A stretch of 64,000 bases of DNA from assembly GCA_024402565.1 (NCBI GenBank), contig JAKSTM010000005.1, positions 1 through 64,000 on the forward strand. Direction: 5' to 3'. A model generated the notes under the pieces. It saw only the letters and a list, made by a program, of their open reading frames with translations. It was not told the origin of the DNA and ran no database searches. Each line of letters starts with the position of its first letter. The first letter of the stretch is position 1. This document shows positions 1 to 6,837 of this stretch, in pieces. The DNA comes from Treponema sp. (GTDB lineage Bacteria > Spirochaetota > Spirochaetia > Treponematales > Treponemataceae). A program made the position numbers and the translations under genes.

Positions 1-27
1 CATTGGCTTATATACTTTAAGAGCCAT
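1..27 (-). CDS. rplB: 50S ribosomal protein L2, N-terminal fragment
   Basis: Only the first nine codons are in the window, reading M-A-L-K-V-Y-K-P-M on the minus strand, which is the usual L2 N-terminus. A GGGGA-type ribosome binding site lies just upstream, and the gene follows rplW by 42 nt, as expected in the S10 operon. The rest of the gene lies beyond the left edge of the window. Confidence 0.85.
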
Positions 28-69
28 CTTAGTTCCCCTTAATTCTCAATACCGGTTACCGGGACCAAA

Positions 70-354
70 TTACACGCCTTCAAAGGCTGAAATTGACTGG
101 CCGTCAGCGATACGAACAACAGCCTTCTTGAAAGAAGCTGTTCTTCCCGGTTTACCACGAAGACGTTTAACTTTTCCCATAACATTCATTGTTGTACAGT
201 TGATTACTGTAACATTGAAAAGTTTTGCAACGGCTTCTTTAATGTCTGTTTTTGTTGCATCTTTGCGAACGATGAAAACATATTTGTTCTGTTCACGAAG
301 CATAGAAGCTTTTTCAGATACAACAGGCTCAATAAGAACGTCTGTAAGTGTCAT
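70..354 (-). CDS. rplW: 50S ribosomal protein L23
   Basis: A 94-residue protein of normal L23 length. It carries the family pattern near the N-terminus (L-I-E-P-V-V-S-E-K) and the basic segment G-K-x-K-R-x-R-G-K-P-G-R that contacts 23S rRNA near the peptide exit tunnel. The ATG overlaps the rplD stop by one base (TAATG), so the two are probably translationally coupled. It lies between rplD and rplB in the standard S10 operon order. Confidence 0.97.
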   Translation of the reverse strand: MTLTDVLIEPVVSEKASMLREQNKYVFIVRKDATKTDIKEAVAKLFNVTVINCTTMNVMGKVKRLRGKPGRTASFKKAVVRIADGQSISAFEGV

Positions 355-992
355 TATTTAGCCTCCTTATCTTCTGCATAGAAACTTGAAAGATTGTTTG
401 CTGCTGTTTCCAGAAGTACAACTTTGCGAGCGTAATACAGATCGTGTGCGCGAAGACGGTTGTAAGAAAGGAATGAAACATTCTTAATGTTTCTTGCAGC
501 TCTCTTAAGCATTGGATCTTCATCTTTCATGATAATTACTGTGCGTTCATCTTTAGCAAAATTGTTAAGAATAGCAACGAGATCCTTTGTTTTTCCGCTT
601 TCGATTGTGAAATCTTCAACAACTGTAAGTCTGTCAGACTGAGCCTGCATAGAAAGAATTGTTTTCATAGCAAGTCTCTTTTCCTTTTTAGGAATTGAGT
701 AGCTGAAATCACGTGGTTTTGGTCCGAATGTGATACCACCACCAACCATGATTGGAGATTTCTTATCACCACGACGTGCATTACCTGTACCCTTCTGTTT
801 GTATGGTTTTGCATTTGAACCATGAACTTCAGCGCGAGTTTTTGTACAAGCAGTTCCTACACGTTTGTTAGCTAATTCATTTGTAATTGCGTAATAAATT
901 ACGTCGTCATTTACTGGGAGACCGAATACTTTATCATCAAGTGTGATTGTACGCAGTTCTTTACCAGCAGTTGAATAAACTTTCTTTTCCAT
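354..992 (-). CDS. rplD: 50S ribosomal protein L4
   Basis: A 212-residue protein of typical L4 length. It has the conserved tunnel-lining loop K-Q-K-G-T-G-N-A-R-R-G near residues 66-76 and the following G-G-G-x-x-F-G-P-K-P-R-D segment. In Escherichia coli L4 also represses the S10 operon; no matching leader structure can be asserted here. It starts 19 nt after the rplC stop and ends in a one-base overlap with rplW. Confidence 0.97.
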   Translation of the reverse strand: MEKKVYSTAGKELRTITLDDKVFGLPVNDDVIYYAITNELANKRVGTACTKTRAEVHGSNAKPYKQKGTGNARRGDKKSPIMVGGGITFGPKPRDFSYSIPKKEKRLAMKTILSMQAQSDRLTVVEDFTIESGKTKDLVAILNNFAKDERTVIIMKDEDPMLKRAARNIKNVSFLSYNRLRAHDLYYARKVVLLETAANNLSSFYAEDKEAK

Positions 993-1011
993 AATGTTCT
1001 ATTCCTCCGCC

Positions 1012-1632
1012 TTATTTCTTTACTGCTGACTTGACGATCAGTGTACAGCCTCTAGTTCCTGGAACAGCTCCACGAACCATGATTACTTTCAATTCAGGAT
1101 CAATTTTAACAACTTTAAGATTCTGAACTGTTACACGTTTACAACCCATGTGACCAGGGAGTTTTGTGTTTTTGAATGTGTGGCCTGGTGTTGTACATTC
1201 GCCAGTTCCACCTGGTTCTCTGTGGAATTTAGAACCGTGTGTAGCGCGTCCACCATGGAAGCCCCATCTCTTCATTACACCCTGGAATCCCTTACCTTTT
1301 GATGTAGCAGTAACATCCAGAAAGCGACTCTTTTCAAAGAGTTCAAGACCAACTGAGTCACCCACATTTACTTCAGCTTCGAAATCACGGAATTCTTTAA
1401 GCTGACGTTTTGGAGCAACGTTCTCTGGGAACTGTCCGGCGTATGATTTGCTTACTTTAGATGCTTTCATGTCATCAAGACCAAGCACTACAGCATCATA
1501 ACCGCAGTTTTCCTTTGTTTTTTTGGCAACAACAACGTTTGGTTCGATCTGGATCACGGTTACTGGTGTAAGATTACCGCTAGCATCGAAAATCTGTGTC
1601 ATGCCAATTTTTTTTGCAATCAGACCTTTCAT
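1012..1632 (-). CDS. rplC: 50S ribosomal protein L3
   Basis: A 206-residue protein that starts M-K-G-L-I-A-K-K-I-G-M-T, the standard L3 N-terminus. The central W-x-F-x-G-G-x-x-T-H-G-S region reaches toward the peptidyl transferase centre in known ribosomes. An AGGAG ribosome binding site precedes the ATG, and a small hairpin lies directly upstream in the rpsJ-rplC gap. Gene order (tuf, rpsJ, rplC, rplD, rplW) supports the call. Confidence 0.97.
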   Translation of the reverse strand: MKGLIAKKIGMTQIFDASGNLTPVTVIQIEPNVVVAKKTKENCGYDAVVLGLDDMKASKVSKSYAGQFPENVAPKRQLKEFRDFEAEVNVGDSVGLELFEKSRFLDVTATSKGKGFQGVMKRWGFHGGRATHGSKFHREPGGTGECTTPGHTFKNTKLPGHMGCKRVTVQNLKVVKIDPELKVIMVRGAVPGTRGCTLIVKSAVKK

Positions 1633-1648
1633 TCTGATATCTCCTAAT

Positions 1649-1670
1649 AAGGACCGATTTTATCGGCTCC
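1649..1670 (-). other. Hairpin just upstream of the rplC ribosome binding site
   Basis: Imperfect inverted repeat with arms AAGGA(C)CGAT and ATCGGCTCCTT around a TTT loop, with one bulged base. On the transcript it ends a few bases before the AGGAG of rplC. It could tune translation of L3; this is inference. Confidence 0.45.
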
Positions 1671-1735
1671 TTCTGTTATTTTTTAAGGCCGTCGTCCCAG
1701 ATCCAAGGGGATCGTACCTTTAGTTTAAGTTTTCT

Positions 1736-1751
1736 AACAGCTATCGCTGTT
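1736..1751 (-). other. Small hairpin after rpsJ
   Basis: Perfect six-base inverted repeat AACAGC / GCTGTT with loop TATC, a few bases after the rpsJ stop. No T-run follows on the minus strand, so it is not a convincing terminator. It may stabilise or process the rpsJ 3' end. Confidence 0.4.
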
Positions 1752-1758
1752 TCTGTGC

Positions 1759-2067
1759 CTACTGTTTGATGTTTACATCAACACCGGCAGGAAGTTCAAG
1801 CTTTCTCAGTGAATCCAGAACATCTTCTGATGGATTCATGATGTCGATAAGGCGTTTGTGAGTTCTCATTTCGAACTGTTCACGTGACTTTTTGTTTACG
1901 TGTGGTGAACGAAGAACTGTTACCTTATTAATGCGTGTTGGAAGAGGGATAGGTCCTGAAACCTTTGCACCTGCTTTCTGAACAGCCTGTACGATAGCTT
2001 TAGCACTCTGATCGATCAGTTCTACATCAAATGCACGAAGTCTGACACGAATCTTTCCATTAGCCAT
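1759..2067 (-). CDS. rpsJ: 30S ribosomal protein S10
   Basis: A 102-residue protein of normal length with the S10/NusE signature [20 protein letters not shown], followed by K-S-R-E-Q-F-E. S10 is a small-subunit head protein that also works as NusE in antitermination. GGAG precedes the ATG. It follows tuf by 66 nt and leads the S10 ribosomal cluster; the intergenic gap to rplC is 126 bp, larger than the others in the cluster. Confidence 0.97.
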   Translation of the reverse strand: MANGKIRVRLRAFDVELIDQSAKAIVQAVQKAGAKVSGPIPLPTRINKVTVLRSPHVNKKSREQFEMRTHKRLIDIMNPSEDVLDSLRKLELPAGVDVNIKQ

Positions 2068-2133
2068 TTTATGTTACTCCTAAAAAACGATTACAAGAGG
2101 CTGTTTTCACAGCCCCTTGTATATCAAATAAAA

Positions 2134-3324
2134 CTATTCGATGATTTTTGTAACCTGACCAGAAGCGATTGTACGTCCACCTTCGCGGATAGCGAGTTTG
2201 AGACCTTCATCCATAGCAACTGGGTGAATCAGATCACCTTCGATTTTCAGGTTGTCACCTGGTTTAGCCATATCTACACCGTCAGTAAGATTTACTGTAC
2301 CAGTAATATCTGTTGTACGGAAGTAGAACTGTGGACGGTAACCAGAGAAGAATGGCTTTTCGCGTCCACCTTCTTTTGCAGAAAGAACGTAGATCTGAGC
2401 TTCGAATTTTGTATGTGGGTTGATTGATTTTGGAGCTGCCAGAACCTGTCCACGTACAACATCTTTCTTTTCAACACCACGGAGGAGGATACCAGCGTTA
2501 TCACCAGCCATACCTTCGTTAAGTGTTTTGTTGAACATTTCGATACCTGTTACAGTTGTATCCTGTGTAGGTTTGATACCAACGATCTGTACTGCATCAC
2601 CCATGTGAACAACACCACGTTCGATACGTCCAGTAACTACTGTACCACGACCTGTGATTGTGAAGATGTCTTCGATTGGCATAAGGAATGGTTTCTGATC
2701 ATCACGAACTGGATCGTCGAACCATGTGTCCATAGCGTTAAGAAGTTCTTCGATACAAGCTGTGTTAGCTGCATCTGAAGATTCGTTAAGAGCTTTGAAT
2801 GCTGAACCTTTGATGATTGGTGTGTCAGCTGAGAATCCGTAAGACTGGACTGTGTCTTTAACGTCTTCTTCAACCATCATGAGCATTTCTTCGTCGCCAT
2901 CAAGAGCGTCTACTTTGTTAAGGAATACGATGATCTTTGGTACACCTACCTGACGAGCCAGGAGGAGGTGTTCTTTTGTCTGAGCCATAACACCGTCTGT
3001 TGCAGCGATAACGAGGATAGAACCATCCATCTGTGCAGCACCAGTAATCATGTTTTTGATGTAGTCAGCATGACCTGGACAGTCAATGTGTGCGTAGTGA
3101 CGTTTGTCTGACTGGTATTCAAGGTGACGAGAGTTAATTGTGATACCACGTTCCTTTTCTTCAGGACAGTTATCGATTTCGTCGTATTTCAGTACTTTGT
3201 CACCGTATTTGTTACCACAGTATGTTGTGATAGCGGCTGACAGTGTAGTCTTACCATGGTCAACGTGACCGATAGTACCAACGTTCATGTGAGGTTTTGT
3301 TCTGTTGAACTCTTCCTTTGCCAT
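2134..3324 (-). CDS. tuf: Elongation factor Tu
   Basis: A 396-residue translational GTPase that delivers aminoacyl-tRNA to the ribosome. G1 motif G-H-V-D-H-G-K-T at residues 19-26, G3 motif D-C-P-G-H and G4 motif N-K-V-D are all present, followed by the standard domain 2 and 3 sequences ending V-T-K-I-I-E. An AAAGGAG ribosome binding site is placed correctly. It heads the S10 cluster, and its promoter must lie in the long gap before flaB. Confidence 0.98.
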   Translation of the reverse strand: MAKEEFNRTKPHMNVGTIGHVDHGKTTLSAAITTYCGNKYGDKVLKYDEIDNCPEEKERGITINSRHLEYQSDKRHYAHIDCPGHADYIKNMITGAAQMDGSILVIAATDGVMAQTKEHLLLARQVGVPKIIVFLNKVDALDGDEEMLMMVEEDVKDTVQSYGFSADTPIIKGSAFKALNESSDAANTACIEELLNAMDTWFDDPVRDDQKPFLMPIEDIFTITGRGTVVTGRIERGVVHMGDAVQIVGIKPTQDTTVTGIEMFNKTLNEGMAGDNAGILLRGVEKKDVVRGQVLAAPKSINPHTKFEAQIYVLSAKEGGREKPFFSGYRPQFYFRTTDITGTVNLTDGVDMAKPGDNLKIEGDLIHPVAMDEGLKLAIREGGRTIASGQVTKIIE

Positions 3325-3457
3325 GTTGTTTCTCCTTTACCGGAAGTCCTTATTTTCCCGGCAATTATTATTTAATATGTGTTGCACTTTAAGCCAGAAT
3401 GTGTCAGGCATCTAAAAGATCCTGCATCATTCGCAGACACACTTTGTTACCATATTC

Positions 3458-3495
3458 ATAAACAAGGTTATAAACACGACTATAACCACGTTTAT
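3458..3495. repeat. 15-bp-arm hairpin upstream of tuf
   Basis: Inverted repeat: outer arms ATAAAC / GTTTAT (six pairs) and inner arms GGTTATA / TATAACC (seven pairs), separated by a 2x2 internal loop, around an eight-base loop. It lies about 135 bp upstream of the tuf start. It may be part of the tuf leader or an operator; no known family is recognised. Confidence 0.55.
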
Positions 3496-3960
3496 TAACA
3501 TGTTTTTATCTTGTTTGACTTCTGTTAGAGACAGCATTGGAAAAGATATTCAATTTGAATTGCATTGAATGGATATTCATCAATTCGAAATATCCTTACC
3601 CGACACCACCTAACGTTATCAAGCAAGCTGTTTGACAACTGGTCTGGTTTTCCGAGTAACGGCTGAACAGCCATCAGAAACCCTAAACATGTTGTCATAT
3701 TATATAGAAAAGTAACAACGTTACTTATTCCCAAGTTAAGGGCCGTGCATACCTGAAAATCCCACCTGATGCTCGCATACTTGAAGTAGAACTAACTTTA
3801 CGGTTGCACCGGATTAAATCCGCCTGATCTCAAAGAACCCACTACCCCCCTTTTTAACATAAGGATAGGTTTAATAAATATACATAATTGGGAAGAAAGT
3901 TTCAAGTCTAGAACTTTAAAAATACAGAAAAGTTTTTTTATATTTTTTTTGTTTTTTTTC
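3496..3960. other. Intergenic stretch without a recognisable gene
   Basis: About 465 bp between tuf and the flaB promoter. It contains several short perfect inverted repeats (for example GGATATT/AATATCC near 3573, AAGTAAC/GTTACTT near 3706) and T-rich tracts just before 3961. A possible 69-codon minus-strand reading frame at 3525-3734 has no ribosome binding site or family resemblance. I searched for tRNA, tmRNA, RNase P and SRP RNA landmarks and saw none. A structured tuf leader or small RNA remains possible. Confidence 0.4.
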
Positions 3961-3987
3961 TAAAGTTCCGGTTTCTTTCACCGAAAC
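3961..3987 (+). promoter_or_regulatory. Sigma-28 (FliA)-type promoter of flaB
   Basis: TAAAGTTC, an 11-bp spacer and ACCGAAAC. The sigma-28 consensus known from enterics is TAAAGTTT-N11-GCCGATAA, so the -35 element matches at seven of eight bases, the spacing is exact and the -10 element keeps the CCGA core. It lies about 110 bp upstream of flaB, giving a leader of roughly 105 nt. Confidence 0.8.
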
Positions 3988-3997
3988 TAGAGTAAAG

Positions 3998-4093
3998 GGT
4001 GGTGGAAACCCGTGTGGCGGACCACCATGGAAGTGTATCTTCCGGAAGTGGTTTGCGAAAACCAAACATTAAAGAACTAACCAAAAAAAGGAG
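3998..4093 (+). promoter_or_regulatory. Structured flaB 5' leader with three hairpins
   Basis: Three consecutive stem-loops lie between the promoter and the ATG: GGTGGT/ACCACC (3998-4003 with 4021-4026), GGAAG/CTTCC (4029-4033 with 4039-4043) and TGGTTT/AAACCA (4049-4054 with 4059-4064) closed by a GCGA tetraloop of GNRA type. GGA triplets occur at 4029, 4044 and in the AAAGGAG ribosome binding site (4087-4093). This layout resembles CsrA-controlled flagellin leaders described in Bacillus hag and Borrelia flaB; CsrA binding here is inference. Confidence 0.55.
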
Positions 4094-4099
4094 TGTTTT

Positions 4100-4960
4100 A
4101 TGGTTATTAATCACAATATGAGCGCTATGTTCGCTCAGCGTTCCCAGGGAATTCAGGATCTGAACCAGCAGAAAAGCATGGAGAAGCTTTCTTCTGGTAT
4201 GAGAATCAACCGCGCTGGTGATGATGCTTCAGGACTCGCAGTTTCTGAAAAAATGCGCGCACAGATCCGTGGTTTAAATCAGGCATCACAGAATGCCCAG
4301 AATGGTATTTCTTTCATTCAGACAACAGAAGGATATCTTCAGGAAACAACTGACATCGTTCAGCGCATCCGTGAACTGGCTGTACAGTCTTCAAACGGTA
4401 TTTACTCTTCAGAAGACCGCATGCAGATCCAGGTTGAAGTTTCTTCTCTTATCGCTGAAGTTGACCGCGTAGCTTCTGCTGCTCAGTTCAACGGTATGAA
4501 TATGCTTACAGGACGTTTCGCTCGCCCAACAGGTGAAAACGTTGTAACAGCTTCAATGTGGTTCCACATTGGTGCAAACATGGACCAGAGATCACAGGTT
4601 TACATTGGAACAATGTCAGCTGCTGCTCTCGGACTCCGCAACGTTGGTGACGAAACAATCATGTCTCTGGAAACTCCAGATGAAGCAAACCGCGCTATCG
4701 GTACACTTGATGAAGCTCTTAAGAAGCTCAACAAACAGCGTGCTGACCTCGGTGCTTACCAGAACCGCCTTGATATGACAGTTAAAGGACTGGATATCGG
4801 TGCTGAAAACCTCCAGGCTTCTGAATCACGCATCCGTGATACAGACATGGCTGCAGAAATGGTTGAATTCACAAAAGACCAGGTTCTCTCTCAGGCTGGA
4901 ACAGCTATGCTGGCTCAGGCAAATCAGTCTTCTCAGAACGTACTTTCACTCCTCCGCTAA
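4100..4960 (+). CDS. flaB: Flagellin, periplasmic flagellar filament core protein FlaB
   Basis: A 286-residue flagellin of spirochaete core-filament length. The N-terminus [12 protein letters not shown] and the segment [17 protein letters not shown] form D0/D1, the variable middle is short, and the C-terminal helices end S-Q-N-V-L-S-L-L-R. There is no signal peptide, as expected for export through the flagellar type III system. The start is fixed by AAAGGAG six bases upstream. A strong terminator follows at 4983. Displaced copies of the last ten codons recur at 5199 and 5470. Confidence 0.97.
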   Translation: MVINHNMSAMFAQRSQGIQDLNQQKSMEKLSSGMRINRAGDDASGLAVSEKMRAQIRGLNQASQNAQNGISFIQTTEGYLQETTDIVQRIRELAVQSSNGIYSSEDRMQIQVEVSSLIAEVDRVASAAQFNGMNMLTGRFARPTGENVVTASMWFHIGANMDQRSQVYIGTMSAAALGLRNVGDETIMSLETPDEANRAIGTLDEALKKLNKQRADLGAYQNRLDMTVKGLDIGAENLQASESRIRDTDMAAEMVEFTKDQVLSQAGTAMLAQANQSSQNVLSLLR

Positions 4961-4982
4961 GATTAGTTAAAGCAGCATGAAA

Positions 4983-5012
4983 AAAAAGAGCGTCCGTCAG
5001 GGCGCTCTTTTT
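4983..5012 (+). terminator. Intrinsic terminator of flaB (copy 1)
   Basis: Thirteen-pair stem with one G-T wobble, loop GTCA, A-rich 5' arm and T-rich 3' arm (GGGCGCTCTTTTT). It lies 22 nt after the flaB stop. The same terminator with about 100 bp of flanking sequence is repeated at 5621-5650. Confidence 0.93.
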
Positions 5013-5030
5013 ATTTTAAACATATATTTG

Positions 5031-5198
5031 AATGAGCCAGCATAGCGAAGACGCCGTTTTCAGTTTTGATGCAGAAAAAGGGATGCGAAGCGACCTTTTC
5101 TGCTCAAAACTGATGGCGGAACTTCACTACCCGTTTCTTTTTACCGCCGGATCGGTTCCGCCAGCTCAGGCAAATCACGAAGCAGCTTGCTGCGTCGC
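5031..5198 (+). repeat. Palindromic unit 1 downstream of flaB
   Basis: Contains nested inverted repeats: a near-perfect pair of about 20-bp arms beginning CAGTTTTGA and ending AAAACTG (5061-5112), then GGCGGAAC pairing with GTTCCGCC across 5116-5162. This is followed by a flaB-like piece GCTCAGGCAAATCA (5164-5177) and a 21-bp hairpin with arms GCAGC/GCTGC (5178-5198). The unit ends exactly where displaced flaB end a begins. Related units follow at 5299 and 5510. Confidence 0.75.
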
Positions 5199-5228
5199 TC
5201 ACAGAACGTTCTTTCTCTGCTCCGCTAG
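5199..5228 (+). pseudogene. Displaced flaB 3' end, copy a
   Basis: Ten codons TCA-CAG-AAC-GTT-CTT-TCT-and-on that encode S-Q-N-V-L-S-L-L-R followed by TAG, the exact C-terminus of FlaB at 4931-4960. Five codons including the stop differ, all synonymously. Its downstream sequence (GATTAAAGCG and a terminator at 5254) also resembles the flaB 3' flank, so it looks like the 3' end of a diverged flaB allele. Confidence 0.85.
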
Positions 5229-5253
5229 GATTAAAGCGTAAGAATTGCATAAA

Positions 5254-5281
5254 AAAAAGCCTCGCGTAAGCGGGGCTTTTT
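5254..5281 (+). terminator. Intrinsic terminator after displaced flaB end a
   Basis: Twelve-pair stem AAAAAGCCTCGC / GCGGGGCTTTTT with one wobble, loop GTAA, T-run at the end. It holds the same place relative to displaced end a as the live terminator does to flaB, but with a different stem sequence. Confidence 0.85.
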
Positions 5282-5298
5282 GCTTTTAACTCAATATT

Positions 5299-5469
5299 TG
5301 ACTGAGCAAGCGAGTCCATGAAAAAGTTTTCAGTTTTGATGCAGAAATAAGAAGCGGAGCGACTTTTTCTGCTCAAAACTGACGGCGGAACTGCACTTTT
5401 GTAACATTTTACTAAGCCGGACCGGTTCCGCCGGGCTCAGGCAAACCACGAAGCAGCTTGCTGCGTCGC
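5299..5469 (+). repeat. Palindromic unit 2 downstream of flaB
   Basis: Same plan as the unit at 5031: arms CAGTTTTGATGCAG / CTGCTCAAAACTG, then GGCGGAAC and GGTTCCGCC, a flaB-like piece GGCTCAGGCAAACCA (5434-5448) and an identical 21-bp GCAGC/GCTGC hairpin (5449-5469). Middle sequence is diverged from unit 1, so this is not a recent tandem duplication. Confidence 0.72.
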
Positions 5470-5499
5470 TCACAGAATGTTCTTTCATTACTTCGCTAA
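5470..5499 (+). pseudogene. Displaced flaB 3' end, copy b
   Basis: Ten codons encoding S-Q-N-V-L-S-L-L-R plus TAA. Relative to live flaB five codons differ (TCA, AAT, GTT, TTA, CTT), all synonymously, and the pattern differs from copy a. No terminator follows directly; the next palindromic unit begins within about 15 bp. Confidence 0.83.
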
Positions 5500-5509
5500 A
5501 TAAAGCAAA

Positions 5510-5598
5510 CCAGTTTCAGAGCATAGCGATGAAACTGGAGGCGGAACTGAACAAATGCGTTATTTCACATAGCCAGAAAGGTTCCGCCACTCCGCTAG
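5510..5598 (+). repeat. Palindromic unit 3 with a short flaB-end remnant
   Basis: Shorter relative of units 1 and 2: arms CAGTTTCA / TGAAACTG (5511-5537), GGCGGAACT and GGTTCCGCC. It ends with CTC-CGC-TAG (5590-5598), which matches only the last L-R-stop of FlaB. From 5590 onward the sequence repeats 4952-5056 almost exactly, including the terminator, so this is probably the oldest flaB 3' flank. Confidence 0.65.
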
Positions 5599-5620
5599 GA
5601 TTAGTTAAAGCAGCATGAAA

Positions 5621-5650
5621 AAAAAGAGCGTCCGTCAGGGCGCTCTTTTT
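5621..5650 (+). terminator. Intrinsic terminator, copy 2 of the flaB terminator
   Basis: Identical stem, GTCA loop and T-run to 4983-5012, in a repeat of roughly 105 bp (4952-5056 compared with 5590-5697). Confidence 0.88.
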
Positions 5651-5763
5651 ATTTTAAACAAATATTTGACTGAGCCAGCATAGCGAAGACGCCGTTTCTT
5701 TTTACCGCCGGATCGGTTCCGCCAGGGGTCCGGGGATGTGCCCCGGAGAAGGGGGTGTGGCGA

Positions 5764-5792
5764 AAACCGCTGAAAACATAGTTCAGCGGTTT
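5764..5792. repeat. 11-bp perfect inverted repeat before the radical SAM gene
   Basis: Arms AAACCGCTGAA / TTCAGCGGTTT with a seven-base loop. A second G/C-rich hairpin, GGGGAAGG followed by CTTTCCCC, lies just after it near 5801-5817. Similar GGGGAAGGCTTTCCCC hairpins occur at 55812-55829 and, shortened, at 11633-11648, so this is probably a dispersed intergenic repeat. Confidence 0.6.
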
Positions 5793-5844
5793 GAGCCCAG
5801 GGGGAAGGCTTTCCCCTTCCCTATTTTCCCGTTATATTATAGCC

Positions 5845-6834
5845 ATGGAAACTTCTATAGGCCCTGGATTCACCCCCGATGAAATCATTTTTTGTCCAAC
5901 CTCTGTCTGCAATTTGAAATGCGGCCATTGTTTTGTAAATCAAAAAGGCGGAAATTTGAACACCGACGAAGCGATCAGATTTCTAAACGACTGTGCGAGC
6001 CATGGAGTTACAAAAGTTGGCTTTTCAGGCGGCGAACCTTTCTTAAATCTTGATTTTACATGTTGTTTAATAGAAGAAACTGTTAAAAACGAACTTCTTT
6101 TTGACCGACTTATGACAAATGGTGTCTGGTGGAAAGACGAAAACGAACTTTTTGAGAAACTGAACCGGGTGCGGGACGCCGGGTTTGACGGGAAAATCGG
6201 GCTTTCGTGGGACTGTTTCCACGGCGAAGCTGGTTCATCTATTCAGAAAATCGCTATGTTCATAGCTGCCTGCCACCAGATTTTTGATGATGAAACCTGC
6301 GTTGAAATTTTGAGCGTCATTGATGCTTCGGATCCGAAACATGATGACCTGGAGTTTAAAGATAATCTGATAGAACTTGGTCTGACTATTGGCGGCTACG
6401 TTACCGGCGAAACAAATAAAAAAACAAAAAACGGTCAACTTTCGATTATAAACGATTATAGTGAACTGGAAGTACCAGTTTACAGATTTTCACAAAGTTT
6501 TCTTCCTGAGCCCGGAACAAAGTGGCATGACAAAAAATGGTTTACAGAAGATTACTGTCAGGGAACTGGAAATGTTTTCTATGTTCATTCTGACGGCCGC
6601 GTTGCTCCATGCTGCGGATTTGCAAATGAAGAGCCTGAACTTATTATTGGAACGGTAAACGACAGTTACGAAAAACTGATGGAAAATGCGAAAAATAATC
6701 GAATGGTTGATTTGTGTTACTGTCAGGGATTGGATTTATATAGAAGAAATCTTGAAGTTTCAGAAGGGAAAAAGGCGCTCCCGGGCAGAACAAACGACAT
6801 GTGTATGTTCTGCGCCTGGGTTTGCCGTAAATAA
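5845..6834 (+). CDS. Radical SAM protein with C-terminal SPASM-like cysteines
   Basis: A 329-residue protein. C22-x3-C26-x2-C29 is the radical SAM iron-sulfur motif, followed by G-F-S-G-G-E-P (SAM-binding GGE). Late cysteines (C-Q-G, P-C-C-G, C-Y-C-Q-G, C-M-F-C-A-W-V-C) resemble a SPASM auxiliary-cluster domain, which is common in peptide- or protein-modifying enzymes. The ATG at 5845 is preferred over an upstream TTG because the TTG region is a palindrome. TATATT lies six bases before the ATG and no Shine-Dalgarno is visible. Substrate unknown; no peptide precursor gene is apparent next to it. Confidence 0.85.
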   Translation: METSIGPGFTPDEIIFCPTSVCNLKCGHCFVNQKGGNLNTDEAIRFLNDCASHGVTKVGFSGGEPFLNLDFTCCLIEETVKNELLFDRLMTNGVWWKDENELFEKLNRVRDAGFDGKIGLSWDCFHGEAGSSIQKIAMFIAACHQIFDDETCVEILSVIDASDPKHDDLEFKDNLIELGLTIGGYVTGETNKKTKNGQLSIINDYSELEVPVYRFSQSFLPEPGTKWHDKKWFTEDYCQGTGNVFYVHSDGRVAPCCGFANEEPELIIGTVNDSYEKLMENAKNNRMVDLCYCQGLDLYRRNLEVSEGKKALPGRTNDMCMFCAWVCRK

Positions 6835-6837
6835 TCT

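Noticed and set aside
3525..3734. 69-codon minus-strand frame upstream of tuf
   Set aside because: No ribosome binding site, no family resemblance, and it overlaps hairpins; kept only as part of the unexplained intergenic stretch.
5032..5376. Reading frames on both strands (69 and 90 codons) downstream of flaB
   Set aside because: They run through the palindromic units and displaced flaB ends, lack ribosome binding sites and have compositions expected of hairpin repeats.
4961..5700. Integron attC cassettes downstream of flaB
   Set aside because: No attC core sites or cassette genes are seen, and the repeats carry flaB coding ends instead.
5791..5844. Upstream TTG start for the radical SAM protein
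   Set aside because: The added residues come from a perfect palindrome and a G/C-rich hairpin; the ATG at 5845 starts the family-like sequence.
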